DNA of 64,000 nt from Schistocephalus solidus. Lineage: Eukaryota; Platyhelminthes; Cestoda; Diphyllobothriidea; Diphyllobothriidae. Each line of letters begins with the position of its first letter. The stretch's first letter is position 1. The stretch is taken from assembly GCA_017591395.1 (NCBI GenBank), contig WEDG01003961.1:1-64000 (forward strand), in the 5' to 3' direction. Position numbers and translations under genes: made by a program. This document shows, in pieces, positions 1 to 11,200 of this stretch. The notes under the pieces are model-generated. The model did not search any database, was not told the DNA's origin, and saw only the letters and a list, made by a program, of their open reading frames with translations.

Positions 1-59
1 TTCGCACCACATATCCCGAATAAAGGATCCCATCCCAAAAATCAACAAACCAACGTAAT

Positions 60-650
60 TTTATCGCATATCGTGCGCAAATTGCTCTTGTGTATATATT
101 GGGCATACGGGTCGACGCCTGGGCACACGCATTAATGAACACAAACTAGCCGTCCGCCGCCGAGACCCTTTGTCCCTCGTCTTTGCGCACGCACTCGAGT
201 GCGACCATCGGTTCAAGTGGGATGAAACTGAGGTCGTCGCCATGGCCAACACAAAAGGAGCGAGGACTCCTCGAGGCCTGGTACTCCTGTGCGGGCGATA
301 TCAACCGCCATGTTGACCTGGACATCCATTATGCAGGGTCTACGTTTACGACTCACCGCCCCCGTCTAAATGCCACATCAACTACCGGCAGCCAGCCACC
401 CGAATCAACTGATCACCATCCACCTCCCTACAGCACCGGGACCCGCAGTTGTTCCACCTCCCCTTCCCCTAGCTCACAATCTAACATGACTCACCTTTTC
501 TTACAAAGCCAATGGTCTGTCGGTCCTGTCACGCCAGCCTGTCTAGTGCGACATTCTAACACTCACTTTTTATTTATTTCGTCTGACGACGGGTTGGTGT
601 GACCAGCTCGAAAATTCACGAGTACAACTCGCATTTTCCGAAGAACCTCT
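60..650 (+). mobile_element. Penelope-like element 3' fragment with GIY-YIG nuclease remnant
   Basis: Around 75-330 the plus strand encodes a GIY-YIG-type nuclease end: a YIGHTGRRLGTRINEHKLAV core, then an RR-D-PLSLVFAHA segment, an EVVAMAN stretch and finally LEAWYS..DINRHVDLD. This order (YIG, R..EH, AVRR, LLE.W, I..H.DL..Y) is the usual C-terminus of Penelope-like retroelements, where the nuclease follows the reverse transcriptase. The reading frame shifts near 270 and no reverse transcriptase is visible, because the window begins inside the element. It is a different family from the Penelope-like copies at 13, 17, 22, 37 and 61 kb: the conserved positions match but the sequence does not. 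A (TA)n run follows its presumed 3' end. Confidence 0.7.
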
Positions 651-656
651 CCTCTT

Positions 657-659
<3 letters not shown>

Positions 660-703
<44 letters not shown>
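660..703. repeat. (TA)n microsatellite
   Basis: About 44 bases of uninterrupted alternating T and A. It lies just past the presumed 3' end of the Penelope-like fragment. Confidence 0.97.
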
Positions 704-704
<1 letters not shown>

Positions 705-2417
705 GTTGAAAGATCAATGTGCTTGTTCGTTATTTGGCATCCAATGATCGCAAAGATTTTTCGAATTAGTCTCTAAAAATTCGCCTTGCATGCCACAGAC
801 AGAGGTACTGTGGTAAAAATAAATACAAATTGGATAATTGCTTCTCTGTGAGCAACACTATGAACAAAAATAAATGCTTAGTATGGTAGTCACATGTGAT
901 TTTACAACGATCCGTAATTTTGAAAACAATGGTCAAAAATCTTTTAGAATATATGGTGAACTAGAAAACAAGTAGTGAAAAATCTCCTTTGATGAAATCG
1001 GAGCAGAGTCCAGCGAACCCCAAATTTTAAAAAACTAAATGGCAAATAACTGCTTTCCTAAAAAATGTTATAGCTAGATTTGATAGGATTGGTAGTGAGA
1101 TAGGACCGTGATTTTATGACAACGTGTTAGGTTTCGGAACGCTTCTTGTGGTGGTAGAGATTAAATAACAGCCAGAGCTCCTGTTTTTCATCCATCTGGT
1201 AGGGTGAGACATGAGGGAACTCATCGCAGACAACAGGGTCAAAGCGAAGAAGGGACGGTCGCGGTCAGGAGATCATTACCAAGATGCAACATTGCTGACT
1301 TTATAGTCCACCGACAAGGTGGCAAAGACAGCAGAACCCGCCATGATCATCAACAGAGGCCACGGAGATCATTATCAGGGCCGCAAAAATGCAGGAAGGC
1401 ATCAAGTTTGTCAACATTTGGCAAGGATTTTTGGAAAAATAGCAGAGGATTAAATGTGGCTGCAATGATTGACTCTGCAGATGATAATACAAACATATTC
1501 AAAAAATATAATAACAAAGAAACAACTTCAAATTCCAGGAGGATCCTTTTCAAAGTCCGAAAGCTACGAGTTTGGGAAGGAAACATACAATAAGGACTTT
1601 TATATCTTCCAAAAGTTAAATGTTTACATAATTTACTGTTGAAAACTGCTAATTCAAAGGACAACTAAATTTTTAGTGGAGGATTATTCCATATGAAAGC
1701 ATATCTTAAGGCATCAAAACGAGAATGGTTGGTTGTGGAGCTAAGGGGTGGTGAAATGATCATGGAGGAATTACGAGTTGCATAAGGTCGATCCACCGGA
1801 GCGGGATTGTTAATTCGTTGAAGATTTGGGGTTGAGATAATATGAAATCGGACGCAGCGACCGGCTTCGAGTCTTCTAACCCACAGAAATTTAATGGTCG
1901 CTAACTGACATCTATCCATGTAAGAGATAGTAGATCCAGAAAGAAATTAGACTTCGAGTAAAAACTTTCTGAACATTTTAATCATATTGCGGTTAGAGGC
2001 GTTCATCAAAACCAAATAGGGGACAGCAGTATTTAGGATGGAAAAAGCATGCGGTACAGTCTTTACCTTTATTTCCGGAAGGAGGAAATTCTGTGATATA
2101 AAAACCACATATCTGTTCAGATTCCGTCAGATGATGTTTTGCAAAAGAAGGCACTTAAAAGCTCTGCCTAGTCAAAGTCTTCGTGAACAAATTTTTATCT
2201 TCATTTAGTAATTGAGGAATTGCATAACCTCATTTAGAGGAGGACCGGCGATGGAACAATTGGGCAGCAGATTTTGCCGTGTTAACCTGGCTGTGGTCGC
2301 AAGATTCCCTCTGTCTGTCTCGTACAGGAAGCCAATTCGAAAAATTCGAAAAACATCTCGTAATCCTTAGATGCAGAGATAACGATCACATATCATTCGA
2401 ATGCCTTCTCAATTTAT
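704..2417. other. No recognisable gene
   Basis: AT-rich sequence with only short chance open frames on both strands. None shows a domain, a biased composition or paired splice sites that I can support. Confidence 0.6.
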
Positions 2418-3068
2418 TTAGTCTTGGAAAAAGAAGTCAGAGAAGATGAATTCCAAAGCGTTAGGATTAGCTATTTTCGTTGGCACAAATTCCGGTATGT
2501 TATTTGAAACGACCGACATGTAGTCACAAAGAATTGCTAGGTCGTTTGTGGAAGAGAGATGCTGCCAGACCACTGAAACATAAAATTTGTTAATGAAGCC
2601 AATATCTGCGAGGTAAAAAGCATGAAAGGTAAAAGCAGCGCTAGCCTTTTTTGAAGAGATAGGAGAAAGGGAACAGTGCATTAATTTATGGTCACTTTGG
2701 AAGAGGCTTTGCTTAAAATTAACGAAAAGGGGAGCAATGTCTTTTGTGAAAATCAAGTCTAAAACATGATTTTCTCTCGTTGGAGAGCGGATCAGTTGAG
2801 ACCAATCAGAAAAATGAATGACATCTAGGAAAAGCTGAAATCTAGGTGAACGATTGTTTGAGAAACAGTGAATTTCAGGAAATCTAAAATCTCCAGCGCT
2901 TATTATAATGTCAAAATTGCACCCTGAAACCATTTTAATAATTTCAGAGAGTTCTGCATCACCATCGGATGATGAATTAAGAGGGTATAAATGTCTCCGA
3001 GCATCGCTTTTGTCAGGGGCGAGAGGATAAAAATGCGAGGCAGTAGTACCAAAGAATAACGTTGGCAT
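2418..3068 (-). pseudogene. LINE APE-type endonuclease relic
   Basis: A minus-strand open frame of about 216 codons carries the second half of an apurinic/apyrimidinic-type endonuclease as found in CR1/Jockey-like LINEs. A G-D-F-R-F-P-E-I-H block stands for the usual GDFN.P.I.W, followed by RSPTRENHVLDLIFT and SDHKLMHCSL (the catalytic SDH motif). The N-terminal endonuclease motifs and all of the reverse transcriptase are missing, so this is an internal fragment without a usable start. Its sequence differs from the CR1-like copies at 27-29 and 51-61 kb, so it belongs to another family. Confidence 0.75.
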
Positions 3069-3257
3069 CTACATCGAGCGGGAAATTCTTAAATGAGGCT
3101 GTAATATAGAGGACACAACAACCACCACGCTTACTATGCGGTCTTGACAGTAGAGATCAAACTCGTATATGATAAGCAAAGAGTCGCGGAAATTAAGGGG
3201 TGGTTCCGAGTTTCATTTGCACCTAGAGTATCGGGCGTCAGCTCGCAAGCAATGGCT

Positions 3258-3330
3258 CTCAGTTCAGTTCAGTTCAGTGTATTTGAGGAAAATAGGCTTA
3301 CGCCTTTGAAATTCCTATTTATTACATAAT
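3258..3330 (-). mobile_element. CR1-like LINE 3' terminus
   Basis: Three to four tandem CAGTT units followed by a GGCTTACGCCTTTGAAATTCC block. The same layout (tandem pentamers, then ...ATAGGCGAAGCCTTTGAGCTCCC) marks the 3' ends of the large copies at 51.7 kb and, inverted, at 61.0 kb. Only the terminal part is recognisable. Confidence 0.65.
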
Positions 3331-3656
3331 CCCCATTTGAGCAATCTTATTTATAGCAGACCTAGTATTAAGTAATATGGCATCTAGTGTAGTTCGAGTT
3401 AGGGTTTGAATAAGGGTTATCGGTATTGGGAAAAATGTGGAGGTGATTAATTAGTTGGAAGTTTTGCATTGTTTGAAGAGTAACTCCCAACTGGACCAGA
3501 AACATTAAGTTGTGAAGTTATGGCTTTGTTTGGAGAGTAACCTGCCAACGGTTCCAAGGAACTTCACTAAAAAGGCTAAGATTGATATCCAAAAGGCGTA
3601 GTGATATAACTTTCCGTGATGTTTGCCTCTTTGTTGTTTAAAATGGAAATGAAGTT

Positions 3657-3735
3657 ATTCAGTTCTGTTCTACTCAGTGTAGTTGAGGGAACTAGGCTTA
3701 CGCCTTTGAATTCCCCCAATTTTTACATAAAAATC
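3657..3735 (-). mobile_element. CR1-like LINE 3' terminus, second copy
   Basis: A decayed pentamer run (CAGTTCTGTTCTACTCAG), then an AGGCTTACGCCTTTGAATTCCC block. It is nearly the same as the copy about 400 bases upstream and has the same orientation, so it is either a second insertion or a local duplication. Confidence 0.6.
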
Positions 3736-5134
3736 TCAAGAATTAGAAACAATGTAAAGAAGTTACCATCAATTCAATGAAAGCAGATTTTACGTAGTAA
3801 ATTGCTATTTCTAAGATTAATTAAGCACAGTCTTTGTGGTGCTGCAACATATGTATGTCAAGCTGGTTCGAATGCCTCCATAGACTGGGACATTACAATC
3901 ACCTCAGGGTAGGTTATTCCAAGAGTCCATGACAGAGAATGGTGGCAGAGGGTAAGCAGCTATAAGAATTAAGGGCTGGGAAATCGGATCTAGTATAGAG
4001 GTTAACATAGTTAGCGTTACTTGCCTATTGTAGAGGGTTGGCTAGTTTTGGAGAAGGCTGCCTGCAATTAGTTAGGACTGCGCTAACTTGCCTTTGAGTT
4101 TAAGTTGAATTAACGTCGTTCTTACGACCTGTCTTATTTGTTTATTTATTGTCAGTTTACAGAGATATACAGTAGAGGATTGATCTGCCAGTAAAAAAAT
4201 CCTAATCGCTCTTTCAAGTGTTACCAGGAGAAAAACTGCAGCTATTGAGTGATTAAAGTTTGGGATTTGGGAAGGGTTTACACAGGTGCACTGTGTTGTC
4301 CTTCTCCTTCCAGTGTTATGAATCCGGTATTCTGCACCAGCAGCAGGTATTTTGGCGAAAAGTTGCTCGCTGTCAACTGAGGAATTAGCCGTTATTCGCC
4401 AAGTGTGGGCCTTATACAGTCTCGGCGGGAACAAATGTACGAGTCCATCGTTGCAGTATTTGTATGGAGCTAGATTGAATCTGTTCTTTCACACCTTGAC
4501 CTTTCGTGTTTAACTTTATTTGCCAACTCATTTTGATTCAGTTTTTCGCAGTAAATGCACAAATTTACTCTGAAAGATTTTAAACGCAATGTTGTGCTCG
4601 TCATCAAAATAGTATCTTTTTGAAGAACACTGGCAAGCTCATGTTCTATAAGCCCACCTCATACCACTAATAATTGCGTTTCCAGGCAACATGTATCTTG
4701 GTATTCCCTAGTTTGTTTTAGCATGTACTTACTGGCATCTGGGTTATCAAGAGACCATTGACACTTGTACGGTGTCTAAATGTTAAAACGACGGCTTTAT
4801 GCATTGAACAAATCGTTTGAAATTCTTTATTCCGGATTTGAAGATATGTGTTTGTTTCGTTGCTCTCCCTTCTCTATTTTATTTTTATATTTCCGTTTTG
4901 TTACATTATATTTTACACGCTTTCTGTTTACTCTTTTGCAGTGTTACATTTGCAAATCATGTCCATCAGCCAAGTTTTGTATTTTTTAGTTAACAGCTAA
5001 AATATCAACTGCTGCTGCATGTCTGAACTGTTAATGCTACTAGATTAGTTCAGCCTTTGTTTATTTTAATAAGTTGTGAAAAGACAACCTACAGCCGCGT
5101 TGTTATTGGGACGCGTAAGGCGCCTAATTTAAAA
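3736..5134. other. Upstream flank of the ODAD3 homologue
   Basis: AT-rich. It must contain the promoter and 5' UTR of the gene that starts at 5135, but no TATA box, spliced-leader acceptor or other element stands out. A few short open frames look like noise. Confidence 0.5.
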
Positions 5135-5234
5135 ATGTCCGGAAAAGACGCCAAGGATCAAAAGAATTTAAAAACCTTAATATCCGTTCTGAATGAGAAA
5201 GTTGAGGATGTGAAAGCCAAATTAACACTTCTCG
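5135..5234 (+). CDS. ODAD3: ODAD3 exon 1
   Basis: Starts at ATG (AAAATGTCC context), the first in-frame ATG of this open stretch. It encodes 33 residues (MSGKDAKDQ...VKAKLTLL) plus one base, and a GTTAGT donor follows. The start is much closer to the [11 protein letters not shown] block than in vertebrate ODAD3, so the flatworm N-terminus is shorter or an upstream exon exists. Intron 1 (5235-5265) is 31 bases. Confidence 0.85.
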
Positions 5235-8200
5235 GTTAGTTTTAAGTGTTTTTGATAGCTTTCAGAGGGTGACAGGAAAGCGTACTATGAAAGCGCATTG
5301 CAAGCACTTACGGATGGAAAGATTGTTGAAATGAGACTTGAAAATAACACCCTAAGGACCGTTCTTCGGGATAAACTTGCTGTAATATATTCTTTTTTTG
5401 AATGTGTTAGGCAGATGATCATATAATTAACCACGTGTTTCAAAACAAACCAGAAGAACGAGCGAGACTGAGTAACAAAACGAGTGGAGTACCTTGATTT
5501 TCCCTCTATAAACATGTTCAGGAAGCCCTTGATGCAATGGACTATCGCACTTGTGACGCCATGAAGCGCCTTAACGCCATGAAACATCAATCACAGAAGA
5601 AGCTTGAGCATTTAAATGACTTGAAGAGACAATACTGCGAAACCTACGCTACGAAGGTCCGAATGGACAACGTTATGAAAAACTCTGAAGTCGGAAAGCA
5701 GCTGCGTGAGCTTGAAAACCGACTTGACAAGGCTAAACTTAAGTGTCAAGAGGCTGAACATATTCAAAGCACTTATGAACAAATACGCAATAGATTGGAG
5801 GAGGTTTAAGTCTATTTCTTCTAACGTTTATTAGGAGCAACTAACGTTCCCTAAAAGTCTAGAGCAAATGGAACTGGAGATCAAAAAGAGCCAAGCTGAG
5901 GTTGCTACTCTTCAAAGCATGTATGCTGATGCCGTGCTTGCTAAGGATGCAGCAATGCAGGAAATGCGTTACCAGGAGGATGTAACGAAAGCAGAAACGA
6001 AAGCGAAGAGAAACTGAGCTCAGTTCAATGCGAAGAGTTGTTGAAGGCAAAAAGTCCGTAGTAGACAAAAACGACAAAAGAGTTGTAAGTTGCCCCCACT
6101 GTTTAGCATTGCACGCCCTAGTCACGTTACTTGAGTGAAATATTAAAGCTGCTCATAAGGTTTTATTTGCAAACGATGGCCGCCTGAATATTTTGAATGG
6201 TGCATTAAATGCAGGAAAAATCCATGCCTGAGTTGTGGTGTAATTTTACCCCTCAGCCTTGATTTTTTTGAAATTTTTGAAGTATAACAGTTAGTTGTTA
6301 GTATGAATGTGGCCATCAGTGTGGAAGCCATTACGTCAAAACAGATTGCAATAGGTTTATAAGAGAAAATTTTAACCACTAAAAAGCCCCCTGCTAACGC
6401 ATTTTCTTATCCTTAGAGAGGGACAAATTGGGAGGAATGAGACTGTAGACTAGTCTAAAAATGTTGTTTTTACTTAATTTTTTTATCACAAATTACTAAG
6501 AATACTGCAAGGTTTGCTGTAAGAATAGCGTTGGTATATTTTCTGCGTAAAATTTCACCGTGGGACTACTCAAGCAAGTAAAAATACTTTCCATTGTGGG
6601 ATATTTAAAAGGACTAAGATAAACCGGGGACATATTTGAAATCGCAGCCATTGGTTCCACCGTATGGCTCTTTTTCTTCTCCGTCCAAACCATGGTGGCA
6701 ACAGCTGAAACTTTAAAAAGGTGACCCAAGCCATCCCAGTTTGCATGCATTTTTCTAGAAGTGAGGGATGATTATGTGACAACGTGAGTTCTTACTGAAG
6801 GATGCCTTCATGACTTTCTTTAGTACTATAATTCCCGGTGTCAGGACTCTCTGTGGCCCTTTGCCAACTTTTACGCATGTAAATAAGTTTTATCATGGAC
6901 GGGCGCAGTTGCTTTCATTATTTGGGTATTTTACTTGAATCAGTGCTCGCTTTACTCAAACCATAGAATTATAATTTATAAGGTTATTTATGGTTCTTGT
7001 AATCTAGCTAAAAGGCTTGATAGACAATAACGCATAGTATATGCTGCTGAAATCAAATCTGTCTGTTAAGTAGATGATCCAAGTGCATAGTGATTTTGGT
7101 TGTCTTAGAACCGATTAAAACTGCATACAAAAACCGAGTTGGCTATCAGAAATCTCACTCATGCCGATATATGAAACATTTAACTATGGAGTAAGATGCA
7201 TTTGTCTCCTCTCCGAAAAAACCACACAACCGGTCGCGAAGTTATAAACATGTGCTGTTTAAAAATTTTAGCATCGAACTTACTTTTTATACTCGCTTCC
7301 TATAAACTATGTTTAGTTAAGTGTTTGTATTCCTTTCTTTGCGTAGTTTTACCAATGCATAAACAAAGATAATTGTAGTGAAAAGTAACAAGATACAAAC
7401 TTTATCTTTCATATATACGCCCGAGACTCCTTAGGAACCTGCTTTTTGTCTGGTTCAAATTATTTTCTTACGATTGCACTGTGAAACATAAAAGTGCTGC
7501 ACTCGGAAATAGTAACACATTTTTAGTGGGAATCGGATGAATTTATGATAGATGGTAAGTATGTTTCTTGCAATCGGGTGACTTCACCTTTCCTGAATCA
7601 AATTCAAGTCCATTGATAATATTAATTGATTTCTTTTGAGAAAAATTGCGAATAGTTGTATAAAGTTCGTTTGACAGGGGCTTGTCGTTAGAAAACTACA
7701 CCTTGCAATCCCTACATGTAAGTCTCAGCCATCCGCTCCTGTTGCAAAGTCACAGAGACACTGCACCTTGTGATACGGAGGCAAAAGCTTTCGGTCTATT
7801 TGTTTTAAGCATAGAGTCCTATAATTCCGATGACAACCGCGCATTCAAAAAAATAATGTCCCGAGTTATCTTGTTATCCTTTTTCAAAAACTCCGCGTTA
7901 TAAAAGTTAGAGAATCAACCATTATAATGGTTCAGGGGAAAAAGAGTTGCTCTCTCATAAAAAATAAAATTTATATCCATAAGCACATCGAAGCTTTCAA
8001 AATGCAATGGATTAATGAAGAGCGTGTTCGAAAATCTTCTAATTGAGCCACACTTTCACTATTCATTCAAAGCTACTGAGATCCTGCAGAAATTCTTGTC
8101 AAAATGTTTGTTCCTTATTCACGCTTTTACTTTATGTGATGTTTTGTGAAATGACTGCTTAATTATACTCTGCCGGATTGTCTGAATGTAGCATAATAGT

Positions 8201-11200
8201 TTTTAAGGGAAAAAGTTCGGACTTGCTTGTCCATTTAGGCTTATGCTATTTTTTGAAACTTTGGTTGTTTACCAGACATTGTTATTTGCTATTATTTGCA
8301 TTTGTCCTCGGGTTTCTGATGAAGCCAGTTTTTAGAGCAAAACATCGGAGCAGTTTGGACGAACGAGAAACTTTTATGAGGTTCTGCACACATCACAACA
8401 CCTTTATAAACTTTTGGAACACATTTTAGTTAAACACCTTTGTCTACGTCGGTTTTTAGTCACTGGAATATATACATCTATGTGTTGCAAAAATACATGC
8501 ATATAGTTTTTTTATATTTTGCGTATCTTTTGGCAAACCCAGCTTCAGTTGAATAGAATACTTCTTAACGGATTTCAGACTATCCCGGTGAAGTGATGCT
8601 GAACGACATTAGACGCGGTGGTTCAAAATGAGCTCGTTAAAGATATTTTTAAATTTATTTCTCGCCATAGGTTTAAAACGGATTTGGGTAGTATGCTTTA
8701 CTATATCACTCTGAACAAATTGCACGTAGAGAATAAACTTTTATTGCGTATCCTAGCTACAACAAAGCAAGTTTAAAAGTTGCAGGCTTATTCTTTAAGT
8801 TATCTTATAACGGACTGTTTTGACACACTGCTAGGGCTGCGAAACCTGTAATCTTGTAGGAGTTATCTAGTCTCTTCCCCTCCGGCAGTGGAGTCGGTGA
8901 ATGCAGCTTTTGATGTGGATTAAATTTAGTGCTGTCCTTTATATGTTTACAAAGTGTAGTTATCACTTACCTAACGAAAAACCAAAATTTTCCCAGGTCA
9001 TTTAAATACTCTTCCTCCCGCCTCCCCATAGTGAAACAAGATGCCAAAGCAGAAAATTGGTCAAAGGTGTCTGGATAGTTCCTATTTCGTCAAAAATAAG
9101 TCCGTTCAGCAGGCCATACTTGTGGAGAACTGTTAGCCAGCGACTATAAGTGCCTTGTCCCCTGTTATAAAAATTCGACCAGCACCCTCGTCCATTTTAG
9201 GTCTCGGCGGCAATCTGGTGAGGGCGCGAGTGGTGCATCGCCGACAGTCTTCTCCCTCCCTCGGCCCAACTGGAGGATCAGCTTCGCCCGGATAAACTCT
9301 TTGAAGATTACGTTCGCCATCATTAAAGACGCCACCGGCGTCCGATGTCGACAAGATGGTGAAGCGGCGGAATCTCTAGGCGAGACCCTGGAGCACCTAA
9401 CAAAGATGCAAAATGACGCAGGCGTAACCATCTCAGAAACCCGTGAAGAACGTGACAACTGCGATGTGAATTAGAAGAAATGAAGTATAACGAGAAGCTG
9501 AATTCGAATAGGCAAGCATCTGCCAAATATGAACACACTAGCCGACCACAGTCCTGGACAAAACAGTTCTGAGCACATTTACCGCACGTTTGGGGCGGGT
9601 AAGATATCATGGATGGGGTGGGGGTCATTTTTCTGTAGCCCGAGCTAATGTTTCCTTGTTAAAATTTTATACGACTATGATCGTCCTTCACTTGACCGTA
9701 CTCATGGATGCCGTTGACAGTACTCGCGCAAGGCTGATTTGCACCCATTGGAACCTTTGATGCATTTATTGATATAAGTTCTCGAGTCACAAATACAAGC
9801 CATAACAATAGCCGTCTCCTGCAGCCGTATCCGTGGACTGAGCCTATTACTTGGGTGATCAACGAAGTACTCCGGAAGATAGTGTAAGGGGAGATGCAGA
9901 AATTGTTAAGTTTGGGTTCTTCGAATCGGTGTTTCTAATACAGATACTGCTAGTGAGCAAGAAACAGTACTTGTGGGGTTAGGTAGGCTATCCCCACGTC
10001 GAACAGACGGGACAGATGAGGAGATCTGGGTAACTGATAGGAGAGAGCTGCTGACATTTAACTTTAAAACCTGCTGTATATAACAGCGTTCGTATTTTTG
10101 ATCTCTCACTGGAACCAAAAACGTCCCAAAAATGGACAAATCGACGTGATACGCTCCTTGATGGATCTATTCCTGTTGTCTGGAAGTCAGTGGAAGATGG
10201 AAGCGTTTGAGTAGTGGAGGCAGAATGCCTCCAAGGATTAGAGTCGGACGTGTAATTGAACCCCGGAGATTCCCGCTTGTGCGTTTCTTGTACGTATCGT
10301 GCCTCTATAGAGCAGGCGGACATACAGAATATGGGAAAAATTTTTCAATGGGTCTCAGTCTAGTATTGTTGCTGTGGAATATTTCCCAAAAAGAGCTAAG
10401 AGAGTCTTAAATGTTCGTGGGTGATGAAGACGCACAGGAAGGGTTGGTGTTTTCAGTGGTCTTAGGTGTTCCGCTTTTCGTTAGTAGCGCTGTCTTCTTG
10501 ACGCTCTATTGGAGGGCAACAAAGATTGTTGCGCTGGTATTTACTACAGGTAATCTTACCTGGCGGTCTTTATGAGATTCTTGCTGAACTCGTGGTTGAT
10601 TCATATACACGTCTGAGCAAAGACTTGCAAGTTGCGTTTTTAGCACTTTTGTTTGTCTTTTCTTTTCCAATGAGTAGGCTTTTACTCGACGTCACCATTA
10701 TTCAGTCACATCCGTGTCACTCATCAGACAATTTTATAACCTAGCCCTTTAATTCGAAGCTGGGACATGGTTCCCGAGTCCCTGAGTTGAGTGTTCTGGT
10801 TAATGTTTTTCCGCCGCACCCTCACTATTTACCGCAGACACTTTCAGTGAAAATATTTGCATCTAAGCACTTGCTTGTGGTGAAGTTTCCAAGTCCGCAT
10901 CGTATATGAATTTGATAGGGCACGGAAATAAGCACCCATCTGAACTATATTCCTACTGAGTGTCAACTTACTTGATTTACCGTAACTAAGTATAACTAGC
11001 AATCATCTCTGAGGTTCATTAACGGTAACAACGCCTTTTCCACTCCCTGTATGATTGACGTCTATTCGACCGAGTTGTACCCTGTTGCTTTTTGCCTATG
11101 TCTTATAGAAAGCCGGGAATGGGCTTCCTAACACAGAGTCGGTCTCGAGCTTTGGTACCGACAAGTCACTGGAAAGCGTCCGTTGCCGCCTGCTTAGCCT

